Below, piece after piece: positions 56,278 through 64,000 of a DNA stretch of 64,000 bases. The position numbers and the translations under genes are program-made. How positions within the stretch are numbered: the stretch's first letter is position 1; each line of letters opens with the position of its first letter. A model generated the notes under the pieces. It was not told the origin of the DNA. It saw nothing but the letters and a program-made list of their open reading frames with translations, and made no database searches. The stretch lies in contig NZ_JBEXDG010000004.1 of the NCBI RefSeq assembly GCF_040605635.1, positions 256,394-320,393 of the forward strand, in the 5' to 3' direction. Origin of the DNA: Dactylosporangium sp040605635. GTDB taxonomy: Bacteria; Actinomycetota; Actinomycetes; Mycobacteriales; Micromonosporaceae.

Positions 56278-57255
56278 TCACTGGGATTGTGCCCCTTTCG
56301 GGTGCGTCTCGTCCTCCGTGCGCCGATCTTGCGGTTGGTCCCGCCCCGTGACGAGGGCCGCTGCCGGTTCGGCGGGCGTTGGCGGTACCGACGCGGCAAC
56401 CGCGGAACGTCGGCGCAGGCCGATCAGGACGGCCGCGACGGTGGTGGCCGCGACGACGGCGCCGACCGTGGCCGTCGGCACCTCGAACAGCTTCAGCGCG
56501 CTCGCGATCAGCACGATGACCAGCGCGGCCCGCACCACGCCGGCGGGGGCGCGGGAGGACAGGCGGGCGCCGATGAGCACGCCGGGGATCGAGCCGACGA
56601 GGACCGCGGCGGCGAGGTCGAGCTTGAGGTCGCCGAAGAACGCGTGGCCCAGCGCCGCCGCGGCGACCAGCGGGATGGCCTGCACCAGGTCGGTGCCGAC
56701 GAGATCGTTGGGGCGCAGCATCGGGTACAGCGCGAGCAGGATCACAATGATCAGCGAGCCGGATCCGACGGACGTCATCCCGACGACGACCCCGCCGAGC
56801 GCGCCGAGCAGGACGGTCGGCACGGGCCTGACGATCAGTGGCTTGTCCGACTTTTCGCTTTTGCCGCTCTTGTACGACTTGAGCAGCAGTCCGACGACGG
56901 CGAGCAGCAGTGCAACGCCGAGCGCCACACGGACGATGTCCTGGACCTCCTCGCCGTTGCCGAGCGCCCGCATGAGCAGCACCCCGGCGAACGCCGACGG
57001 CACACTGCCCAGGCACAACCAGCGCACGAGCGCCCAGTTGACGGTGCCGCGGCGGGCGTGCACCCAGCCGCCGAACGGCTTCATCACCGCGCTCGCCGCC
57101 AGGTCGCTGGAGACCGCGGCCAGGGGAGGGACCCCGAAGAACAGCACCAGGATCGGGGTCATCAGCGCGCCGCCGCCCATGCCGGTCAACCCGACGACGA
57201 TGCCGACGCCGAGCCCGGCCAGGGCCATCACAGGATCCACCGGCGAATTGTGCAC
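56278..57255 (-). CDS. TauE/SafE family anion exporter
   Basis: About 325 residues from GTG 57255 (alternatives GTG 57240 and the ATG at MALAGLGVG). Two homologous halves with eight or so membrane helices; GLTGMGGGALMTPILVLFFG in the first half and GMTSVGSGSLIIVILLALYP in the second are the inverted-repeat signatures of the DUF81/TauE family (sulfite, sulfoacetate or other organosulfur anions). A lysine-rich loop (SYKSGKSEKSDK) links the halves. The tail after residue ~290 is hydrophilic. Monocistronic, divergent from the next gene. Confidence 0.9.
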   Translation of the reverse strand: MHNSPVDPVMALAGLGVGIVVGLTGMGGGALMTPILVLFFGVPPLAAVSSDLAASAVMKPFGGWVHARRGTVNWALVRWLCLGSVPSAFAGVLLMRALGNGEEVQDIVRVALGVALLLAVVGLLLKSYKSGKSEKSDKPLIVRPVPTVLLGALGGVVVGMTSVGSGSLIIVILLALYPMLRPNDLVGTDLVQAIPLVAAAALGHAFFGDLKLDLAAAVLVGSIPGVLIGARLSSRAPAGVVRAALVIVLIASALKLFEVPTATVGAVVAATTVAAVLIGLRRRSAVAASVPPTPAEPAAALVTGRDQPQDRRTEDETHPKGAQSQ

Positions 57256-57323
57256 TATGCCGGTCGCCTTTGTCGGTGCCAAATGGGGCTGCGCGGCGCA
57301 GGTCACGCCGATAGCGTGTGCCG

Positions 57324-57872
57324 ATGCAGGTTGGCAACCAGGTCAGGCTGGTGTTCTGGTCCGTCGCCGCAGCCGCCGCGCTGCTGGCCGTCGACACGTT
57401 CGTGACGGCCGTCGTCACGCGCGACCTCGCGGCGCTGCACACCGTGCTCATGTCGCCCAGGTCGCTGCGCCAGGTCGAGGCGGACTACCACAACAACCTG
57501 CTGGTCGCGGCGGTCGGCACGGTCCTGCTCGCGGCGCTGACCTTCGTCGTGCGGCGGCACAGCCCGAAGGTCAGGGCGGCGCTCTGGGTGATCGGCCCGC
57601 TGCTCGGCCTCGCACTGCTGTGCGGGCTCGTCGGCGGCCCCGAGTGGGCGGTGGCGCCGACCGGCGAGGAGCCGGAGCTGCTGCGGCAGGAATACGCCCG
57701 GGCCGTCCCGGAGTGGTACCTGTGGGTGCACGGCGTCGCCGGGCTCATCACGGCGGGCCTGCTGCTTTTCGTCGCCGGCTTCCTCACCCGAAGCGACCTG
57801 CGCGAGTACTACACGGAAGGGCACGGCACCGGCGACAGCTACCGCTCCTGGATCGACCGGACCAGCGCCTAG
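57324..57872 (+). CDS. Membrane protein of unknown function, four helices
   Basis: 182 residues from ATG 57324; the GTG six bases earlier is possible. Four membrane helices (about 10-32, 62-80, 88-105, 135-155), a polar stretch between helices 3 and 4 (WAVAPTGEEPELLRQEYARA), and a hydrophilic tail (YYTEGHGTGDSYRSW). Not recognised. Divergent from the TauE gene; convergent with the chemoreceptor remnant. Confidence 0.72.
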   Translation: MQVGNQVRLVFWSVAAAAALLAVDTFVTAVVTRDLAALHTVLMSPRSLRQVEADYHNNLLVAAVGTVLLAALTFVVRRHSPKVRAALWVIGPLLGLALLCGLVGGPEWAVAPTGEEPELLRQEYARAVPEWYLWVHGVAGLITAGLLLFVAGFLTRSDLREYYTEGHGTGDSYRSWIDRTSA

Positions 57873-58236
57873 CATTTGAACCGGGCGGAGCGCCTCGATC
57901 GTCGCGTTGAGCGCGAGCAGGTCCGGTCGGGACCGTGATGCCGGCCGGCGGCGGCTGCCGGAACGCGGCACCGTCGCGGGCGGCCTTCTCGAAGGCCCGC
58001 ACGGCGTCTTCGTTGTCGCCGTGCTTCACTGAACGGTGGGCGGCGATGGACTCGTCGACGATCGCGTCGTCGGCGTGGACCATCCGCACGAACTCCGCGA
58101 TGCTGGGGCCCTGCCCGCCGGTCCCGCCCGTGGTGGCGAAGAAGATGACGACGGCCAGGTAGATCTTCCCGCCGACCCGCATGTCGTGGAACACGCGCAG
58201 CGGAGGGGTCACGGCGGGGTGCTCCTCAATCGGCAT
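57873..58236 (-). pseudogene. Remnant of a methyl-accepting chemotaxis protein gene
   Basis: ATG 58236 opens MPIEEHPAVTPPLRVF and then MRVGGKIYLAVVIFF, which resembles the cytoplasmic edge and first membrane helix of chemoreceptors, followed by a 4-helix-bundle-like segment (SIAAHRSVKHGDNEDAVRAF). Near 57930 the sequence jumps, in another frame, to PDLLALNATIEALRP, the conserved hairpin tip of MCP signalling domains (LLALNATIEAARAG). Several hundred residues, including the second membrane helix and HAMP, are missing. An internal deletion plus frameshift explains this. Confidence 0.6.
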
Positions 58237-58457
58237 CGGTGAGGAAAGTGCGTGTGTCCGGCACATCGGCGCGGGTCGTCCGGCAGTTCGGGTTTTCGTG
58301 ACGGACCGTGCGGGCACGCGGAAAGCCTGTTGTTCCGGCGTGCTGCCTCGTGTTTTGAGGCGTCGGGCGCCACATCCGGCGAGGGTGCCACGGAAATGTC
58401 AGACCCTGCGGCTACGCTCGCGGGCAGCAGCGCACCAGATCATTGGAGAGCATCGAG

Positions 58458-60515
58458 TTGACCGCACAACCCGAGACCTTGTATGGAGCTGACGACCTCA
58501 CGCTCCTCGAAGGGCTGGACGCTGTCCGCAAACGGCCCGGCATGTACATCGGCTCGACCGACAGCCGGGGCGTCGCTCACCTGTTCAACGAGATCGTCGA
58601 CAACTCCACCGACGAGGGCATCGCGGGCCACGCGACCCGCGTCGAGGTGACCCTGCACGCCGACGGCTCGGTCCAGGTCGACGACGACGGCCGCGGCATC
58701 CCCGTCGGCGTGCACGCCAAGTCGGGCATGTCCGGGGTCGAGCTGGTGCTGACCCGGCTGCACGCCGGCGGCAAGTTCGGCGGCTCCGGCTACAAGACCT
58801 CCGGCGGTCTGCACGGCGTCGGCGCCTCCGCGGTCAATGCGCTGTCGCACCGCTTCGACGTCACCGTGCGCCGCGACGGCAAGGTCCACCACATGGCCTT
58901 CCAGCACGGCGTCCCCGGCGACTTCGACGGCACCGGCCCTGCGGCGCCGTTCACCCGCCGCTCCGGTCTCAGCGTCACGGGCCGCATGAAGCGGGGCTCG
59001 TCCACCGGCACCTCGACCCGCTATTGGCACGACGCCCGATACTTCGAGACCGGCGCCGCGCTCGACGTGGAGACGGTCCGCGCAAAGCTGCGCAACACCG
59101 CGTTCCTCGTCCCCGGCGTGGCCTATGTGCTCAAGGACGCGACCGGCGGGCAGATCTCGACCGAGACGTTCCACTATCCCAGCGGGCTCGCCGACATGGT
59201 GGAGTTCCTGGCACCGTCCGGCGACCGCGCGGTCTGCGGGCAGCTGCACATCACCGGCGAGGGCACCTACAAGGAGAATGCCGCCGACGAGAACGGCGTC
59301 ATGAAGGCCAACGTCGAGCGCCGCGCCGAGGTCGAGATCGCGCTGCGCTGGGGCACCGGCTATGAGCGGGTCGTGGAGTCCTTCACCAACACGATCCGCA
59401 ATGTGCACGGCGGCACGCACCGCCGCGGCTTCGAGCGTGGTGCGCTGCGCGCCCTCGCCGACGCGATCCGCAACACCCGCGGCCTGCTGCGGCCGAAGGA
59501 GGACCTGCCGACCCTCGACGACGTCCTCGAGGGCATGACGGCCGTCATCCACGTGCGGATCCCCGAGCCGCAGTTCACCTCGCAGACCAAGGACGAGCTG
59601 TCCACGGCGCCGGTGACCCGGGTCGTGCAGGCGATCGTCGAGCAGCAGATCAAGGCGTGGGTCGAGGCCCGCAAGACCAAGGTCGAGGCGCGCACCGTCC
59701 TGCAGAAGATCGTCGACGCGGCGCGGGTCCGCCTCACACAGAAGCAGCAGAAGGACGCCGCCCGCCGCAAGACGGCCCTCGAGGGCGCGTCGATGCCGGC
59801 GAAGCTCGTCGACTGCCGCTCCACCGGCGTGCAGCGCAGCGAGCTGTTCATCGTCGAGGGCGACAGCGCCCTGGGCACCGCCCGCATGGCCCGCTCCTCG
59901 GAGTATCAGGCGCTGCTGCCGATCCGCGGCAAGATCCTCAATGTGCAGAAGGCCAATATCCAGCAGGTCCTGGACAATGCCGAGTGCTCCGCGATCGTGC
60001 AGGTGCTCGGGTCCGGCTCCGGCCGCACGTTCGACCTCGATTCGATGCGCTACGGCCGGATCCTGATCATGGCCGACGCCGACGTCGACGGCTCGCACAT
60101 CCGCACCCTGCTCATCACCCTCTTCGCCAAATACATGCGGCCGGCGATCGCCGACGGCCGGCTCTATGCCGCCGTCCCGCCGCTGCACAAGATCGTCACC
60201 AAGGGCCGCAACCCTGAGACGATCTACACGTATACGCAGCAGGAGATGGTCAGCACCGTCACCCGGCTGGAGAAGGCCGGTAAGCAGGTCGTCACGCCGA
60301 TCCCGCGGTTCAAGGGCCTGGGCGAGATGGACGCCGACGAGCTGTGGGACACCACGATGAATCCGGCGACCAGGGCCGTGCGGCGCATCACCCTCGAAGA
60401 CGTCGACAAGGCCGAAGAGGTCCTCGAGCTGCTCATGGGTGAGCGGGTCGAGCCCCGGCGCAACTGGCTCATCGAGGCCGCGCCGCGGGTCGACCAAGAG
60501 AACATCGACGCCTGA
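58458..60515 (+). CDS. parE: DNA topoisomerase IV subunit B
   Basis: 685 residues from TTG 58458, chosen because GGAGAG lies 7 bases upstream; an in-frame TTG at 58443 is less likely. GHKL ATPase domain: NEIVDNSTDEGIAG, DDGRGIPVG, GGLHGVGASAVNALS; transducer Lys in the QTKDEL loop; TOPRIM domain: VEGDSALGTARMAR and ADADVDGSHIRTLL; C-terminal PRFKGLGEMDADELWDTTM. It lacks the long insert of Gram-negative GyrB. With ParC it relaxes and decatenates chromosomes. In actinomycetes this second pair lies apart from gyrBA at the origin; no dnaA or recF is near. Confidence 0.92.
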   Translation: MTAQPETLYGADDLTLLEGLDAVRKRPGMYIGSTDSRGVAHLFNEIVDNSTDEGIAGHATRVEVTLHADGSVQVDDDGRGIPVGVHAKSGMSGVELVLTRLHAGGKFGGSGYKTSGGLHGVGASAVNALSHRFDVTVRRDGKVHHMAFQHGVPGDFDGTGPAAPFTRRSGLSVTGRMKRGSSTGTSTRYWHDARYFETGAALDVETVRAKLRNTAFLVPGVAYVLKDATGGQISTETFHYPSGLADMVEFLAPSGDRAVCGQLHITGEGTYKENAADENGVMKANVERRAEVEIALRWGTGYERVVESFTNTIRNVHGGTHRRGFERGALRALADAIRNTRGLLRPKEDLPTLDDVLEGMTAVIHVRIPEPQFTSQTKDELSTAPVTRVVQAIVEQQIKAWVEARKTKVEARTVLQKIVDAARVRLTQKQQKDAARRKTALEGASMPAKLVDCRSTGVQRSELFIVEGDSALGTARMARSSEYQALLPIRGKILNVQKANIQQVLDNAECSAIVQVLGSGSGRTFDLDSMRYGRILIMADADVDGSHIRTLLITLFAKYMRPAIADGRLYAAVPPLHKIVTKGRNPETIYTYTQQEMVSTVTRLEKAGKQVVTPIPRFKGLGEMDADELWDTTMNPATRAVRRITLEDVDKAEEVLELLMGERVEPRRNWLIEAAPRVDQENIDA

Positions 60516-60538
60516 GTCAGGAAGGGTAGTTCGCCGAC

Positions 60539-63025
60539 ATGGCACGCAAGGCCACACCAGTGAAGGCCGACCTGTCCGCTTTCGACCAGGCGGGTGCGCG
60601 GGTCCTCAACAACCCGCTGATCACCGAGGTCGAGGACTCCTACCTGGAGTATGCGTATTCGGTCATCCACTCCCGCGCGCTGCCCGACGCGCGCGACGGT
60701 CTCAAGCCGGTGCACCGCCGCATCCTGTTCTCGATGAGCGAGCAGGGGCACCGCCCCGACCGCGGCCACGTCAAGTCGTCCCGCGTCGTCGGTGACGTCA
60801 TGGGTAAGTACCACCCCCACGGCGACAGTGCGATCTACGACGCGATGGTCCGCATGGCGCAGGACTTCTCGCTCAACGTGCCGCTCATCGACGGCCACGG
60901 CAACTTCGGGTCGCCCGACGACGGGCCGGCCGCCTCGCGGTATACGGAAGCGAGGATGTCGCGGGAGGCGATGCTGCTCGTCGGCGAGCTCGACGAGGGC
61001 ACCGTCGACTTCCGGCCCAACTACGACGGCTCCCTCGAAGAGCCCTCGGTGCTGCCGGCCGCGTTCCCCAACCTGCTGGTCAACGGCTCCTCCGGCATCG
61101 CCGTCGGCATGGCGACCAACATGATCCCGCACAACCTCGGCGAGGTCGTCGCCGCGGCCCGCTGGCTGATCAACCACCCGGCGGCCACCCTGGACAAGCT
61201 CATGGAGTTCGTCCCCGGCCCCGACCTGCCGACCGGCGGCCTGCTGCTCGGCCTCGACGAGGTCCGCCGCGCCTACGAGACCGGCCGCGGCGTCGTGCGC
61301 ATGCGCGGCCGGATCGAGATCGGCCTGCTCGAAGGCAGCCGCGGCCGCCAGGCGATCACGGTCACCGAGCTGCCCTACGGCATCGGCGCCGAGAAGGTCA
61401 TCGAGAAGATCACCGACGAGGTCAACAAGACCAAGCGCCTGCAGGGCATCGCCGACGTCAAAGACCTCACCGACCGGGAGAACGGGACCCGCCTCGTCAT
61501 CGAGTGCAAGGTCGGCGTCAACCCGCAGGCGCTGCTCGCCGACCTGTATCGGCTGACCCCGCTGGAGCAGTCGTTCGGCGTCAACAACCTCGTCCTCGTC
61601 GACGGCCAGCCGCAGACCCTTGGCCTCAAGCCGCTGCTGGAGGTCTTCCTCGCACACCGCTATGAGGTCGTGACCCGGCGCACCGAGTTCCGCCGCAAGA
61701 AGCGCCAGGACCGGCTGCACCTCGTCGACGGCCTGCTCGTCGCGCTGCTCGACATCGACCGCGTCGTCGCCCTCATCCGCGCCAGCGAGAACGCCGCGGC
61801 CGCCAAGGCGTCGCTGATGAGCGAGTTCGGCCTCAGCGACATCCAGGCCACGTACATCCTCGACACCCCGCTGCGGCGGCTCACCCGGTATGACCGCATC
61901 GAGCTCGAAGCCGAGCAGGCCCGGCTCAACGAGGAGATCGCCGCGCTCAGCCAGATCCTCGACGACGAGAAGGTCCTCAAGAAGGTCGTCTCCGACGAAC
62001 TCGCCGCCGTGGTCAAGGAGTTCGCCCAGCCGCGCCGCACCACCCTCATCGACGGCGACCTCAAGGAGGTCCTCGCCGCGTCCGTCCCCGCCGGCCCGCT
62101 CGAGGTGTCCGACGACCCATGCCAGGTCCTGCTCTCCGCGACCGGCCTCGTCGCCCGCACCGCCGCCGAGTCGGAGGAGGCCCCCGAGGGCAGCCGCAAG
62201 GCCGGCCGCGACAAGCACGACATCGTCCGCGCCGTCGTGCACACCACGGCCCGCGGCCAGGTCCTGCTCGTCACCAGCCTCGGCCGCGCCTTCAAGGTCG
62301 ACGTCCTGCCCCTGCCCGTCCTGCCCGAGCAGACCGGCACCGTCTCTCTGCGCGGCGGCATGTCCACCGCCGAGCTCGTCTCCCTCCAGGCCGGCGAGAC
62401 GGTCGTCGCCCTGGCCCCGCTCGGCGGCCCCGGCGCCGAAGGCTCACCCGGCCTCGCCCTCGGCACCCGCAACGGCATGGTCAAGATCTGCGCCCCCGAG
62501 TGGCCCGTCCGCGCCGACGAGTTCGAGGTCATCGGCCTCCGCGACGGCGACGAGGTCGTCGGCGCCACCTGGCTCGCCGACGGCACCGAGACCCTCGCCT
62601 TCGTCTCCTCCGACGCGTCCCTGCTCCGATTCCCGGCCAAGCTCGTCCGCCCCCAGGGCCTCAAGGGCGGCGGCATGGCCGGCATGGCCCTCCCCGACGG
62701 CGTCCAGGTCCTCTACTTCGGCGCCGTCAACATCCAGGACCCCCAGCACGGCGAGCCCATGGTCGTCACCGCCACCATCGGCAACGCCAAGCTGACCCCG
62801 CTGCGCCTCTACCCGGCCAAGGGCCGCGCCACCGGCGGCGTCCGAGCCCAGCGCTTCCTCAAGGGCGAGACCCGGCTGGTGCTCGCCTGGGTCGGTCCCC
62901 GCCCCGCCGCCTCATCCGCCAAGGGTGAACCCCGCGACCTCCCAGCCCCCGACCAGCGCCGCGACGGCTCAGGCGCCCAGCTCCGAGCCCCAGAAATCGT
63001 CGGCCACATCGTCGAACGCGGCTGA
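60539..63025 (+). CDS. parC: DNA topoisomerase IV subunit A
   Basis: 828 residues, 23 bases after parE. Winged-helix breakage domain with LPDARDGLKPVHRRIL, quinolone region GDVMGKYHPHGDSAIYDAMVRMAQD (in parts; the drug-contacting Ser and Asp are the sensitive-type residues) and the catalytic Tyr in AASRYTEARM. Coiled-coil tower and then a six-bladed GyrA/ParC C-terminal beta-pinwheel (VLLVTSLGRAFKVDV, LALGTRNGMVKI, LAFVSSDASLLRFPA). The GyrA box QRRGGxG is not seen, consistent with decatenase rather than gyrase. Forms the A2B2 enzyme with ParE. Confidence 0.93.
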   Translation: MARKATPVKADLSAFDQAGARVLNNPLITEVEDSYLEYAYSVIHSRALPDARDGLKPVHRRILFSMSEQGHRPDRGHVKSSRVVGDVMGKYHPHGDSAIYDAMVRMAQDFSLNVPLIDGHGNFGSPDDGPAASRYTEARMSREAMLLVGELDEGTVDFRPNYDGSLEEPSVLPAAFPNLLVNGSSGIAVGMATNMIPHNLGEVVAAARWLINHPAATLDKLMEFVPGPDLPTGGLLLGLDEVRRAYETGRGVVRMRGRIEIGLLEGSRGRQAITVTELPYGIGAEKVIEKITDEVNKTKRLQGIADVKDLTDRENGTRLVIECKVGVNPQALLADLYRLTPLEQSFGVNNLVLVDGQPQTLGLKPLLEVFLAHRYEVVTRRTEFRRKKRQDRLHLVDGLLVALLDIDRVVALIRASENAAAAKASLMSEFGLSDIQATYILDTPLRRLTRYDRIELEAEQARLNEEIAALSQILDDEKVLKKVVSDELAAVVKEFAQPRRTTLIDGDLKEVLAASVPAGPLEVSDDPCQVLLSATGLVARTAAESEEAPEGSRKAGRDKHDIVRAVVHTTARGQVLLVTSLGRAFKVDVLPLPVLPEQTGTVSLRGGMSTAELVSLQAGETVVALAPLGGPGAEGSPGLALGTRNGMVKICAPEWPVRADEFEVIGLRDGDEVVGATWLADGTETLAFVSSDASLLRFPAKLVRPQGLKGGGMAGMALPDGVQVLYFGAVNIQDPQHGEPMVVTATIGNAKLTPLRLYPAKGRATGGVRAQRFLKGETRLVLAWVGPRPAASSAKGEPRDLPAPDQRRDGSGAQLRAPEIVGHIVERG

Positions 63026-63036
63026 CCCACCGCCCG

Positions 63037-63067
63037 GGGCCGCCCATCCCTCTCGGATCGGCGGCCC
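63037..63067 (+). terminator. Hairpin terminator after parC
   Basis: Perfect 8-bp arms GGGCCGCC / GGCGGCCC with a 15-base loop, 12 bases after the parC stop. Confidence 0.7.
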
Positions 63068-63117
63068 GGACCACTGCCCTTCCACCCCTTCCCCGCCGCC
63101 CGCACGCTGGTTCGATT

Positions 63118-63345
63118 GGTCGGTTCAGGTCGGTTCAGGTCGGTTCGGCTCGCTCGGCTCGCTCGGTCCGGCTCCGTCCGGGTTGGTTCGGTTCCGCTCG
63201 TTCGGCTCGGCTCGGCTCGGTTCGGTTCGGTCGGTTCCGCTCGGTCGGTTCCGCTCGGCCTCGGTCCGGCTCCGTCCGGGTTGGTTGGTTCGGGTTGGTT
63301 CGGGTTGGTTCGGGTTGGTTCGGCCGGGTCGGGTGTGCCGGGTCG
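63118..63345. repeat. G/T-rich low-complexity stretch built on GGTTCGG/GGCTCGG units
   Basis: Dozens of overlapping 5-to-10-bp units: GGTTCAGGTC twice, GGCTCGCTC twice, GGTTCCGCTCG three times, GGTTGGTTCG-type runs at 63281-63320. No frame across it gives a credible protein. Mirror image in composition of the C-rich stretch at 17200-17460. Confidence 0.8.
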
Positions 63346-64000
63346 GGTCGCTCTGCAGCGGGCCTGGTCGTGGACTGGCCGGCGACGTCACGGGCGTCCG
63401 CTGCAGCGGCCTGCGGTCGGCGCCGCATCGCGCGGCCAGGGCCGGCAACGGCGCGGGCCGCCATAGGTGGGCAGCGGGCATCCGCGGTATCTGCGCGGGC
63501 GCCGCTCCCGGGCTCGCCTCGGGGTGCCCTTCCGTCGGCACGGATGTGGTGGCGTTGGCCGAATCAGCTTGGGCGCCGGCTTCGAACATTCGTGTGGATG
63601 GGCCGCCCGGCAGCGTTCGCCGCGTCGGGCCGGGTGCCCGTCGCTCTGCCCGCTGTTGGTCACGTCGCCGCGGTGGTGCACGAGTGGCATCAAACGGCAG
63701 CTCGAGCCGCCGGTTCCGAGGTCGTCGTCGCGCTCTGCGTCTGTGGTGGGTAACCGGTGTGCACAGGGGGTCCGGTCTGGCCGCGACTGCTGGAGTCGTG
63801 GGTGGTGGTGCGCGGATGATGGGTGCCTCGGCGGTGATGCTGGGGCGGCCGGGGGATGTTGGTTCGGGGCGTTTCCATGATCCGGAAGAGCTTGTGCTGC
63901 CCTGGCGCAATGCCGGTGAGTTAAGGATTTGCGTCGAGGGTTGTCGATGCCGCGTGGCGGCTTGCGCAGCAACGAAGCTCCCGTTACACATGCTGTCGAC
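63346..64000. other. Right end of window, no recognised gene
   Basis: Open frames on both strands are short, rich in Arg/Cys/Trp and lack ribosome sites and third-position bias; none resembles a family I know. Base composition is more balanced than in the genes. The region may hold a gene remnant (a plus frame near 63820 reads MMGASAVMLGRPGDVGSG), but nothing can be assigned. Confidence 0.4.

Noticed and set aside
54035..57910. 1291-codon plus-strand open frame over pgi and the TauE gene
   Set aside because: Antisense shadow; pgi on the minus strand is certain and the plus translation has no domain.
58237..58457. Promoter of parE with TACGCT at 58413-58418 as -10
   Set aside because: No convincing -35 hexamer at 16-19 bp spacing; left unassigned.
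63467..63880. 137-codon plus-strand frame near the right edge
   Set aside because: Rich in Arg, Cys and Gly, no ribosome site, no family resemblance and no third-position bias.

Overview
The window is very GC-rich (third codon positions almost all G or C, long antisense open frames everywhere) and has the gene set of a filamentous actinomycete: SigE-family and ECF42-type sigma factors, many TetR regulators, secreted carbohydrate-active enzymes with CBM2 modules, a P450, an Erm methylase and a ParE/ParC topoisomerase pair. The flavour is that of Micromonosporaceae (Actinoplanes and relatives), but the family is an inference. No tRNA, rRNA, CRISPR array, transposase or phage gene was seen.

Layout. 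1-4.7 kb: a receiver/histidine-kinase hybrid cut by the left edge, a sigma factor coupled to a membrane partner, an FBP-family protein and a divergent TetR. 4.7-14 kb: a secreted GH81 beta-1,3-glucanase behind two palindromic operators, a lysine-free acidic small protein, a TPR membrane protein, a three-module LPMO and a GAF-EAL c-di-GMP phosphodiesterase. 14-24 kb: DEAD-box helicase, DUF1360 protein, MT0933-like antitoxin, TetR/FAD-monooxygenase pair, an APH(6)-like kinase with a repetitive N-terminus, and an ABC-2 transporter with a histidine kinase. 24-32 kb: small membrane and housekeeping genes, a lipoprotein deacetylase, AraC, GrpB with a LigD-type polymerase, a frameshifted aadA-like gene and a thioredoxin-reductase-like enzyme. 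31-39 kb: TetR/P450, a drug-efflux MFS, an amino-acid ABC operon and an erm gene with an attenuator-like leader. 39-48 kb: two FluC genes, an unassigned alpha-helical enzyme-like protein, a small CHAT/caspase-like protein, a methyltransferase, and a TetR-controlled heterodimeric ABC exporter operon holding two tandem mini-genes. 48-58 kb: GAF histidine kinase, a second LPMO coupled to a membrane protein, YciI plus ECF42 sigma factor, an SDR, a broken VOC gene, pgi, a TauE permease and a broken chemoreceptor gene. 58-63 kb: parE-parC. The last kilobase holds G/T-rich repeats and no recognisable gene.

Themes. (1) Polysaccharide attack: GH81 and two AA10 LPMOs, with a LacI/CebR-type operator at the GH81 gene. 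(2) Drug response: Erm, APH(6)-like and aadA-like enzymes, DHA2 efflux and an ABC exporter, much of it beside TetR genes or palindromes. (3) Gene decay: three genes broken by frameshift or deletion, one AraC gene with a suspected 3' frameshift, and short tandem repeats at gene ends. The most unusual items are the 89-bp duplication forming a chain of start/stop-overlapping mini-ORFs between two ABC genes, the MRLR-containing leader peptide ahead of erm, and the 24-bp perfect palindrome with a 35-codon small gene between gaf-eal and the helicase.
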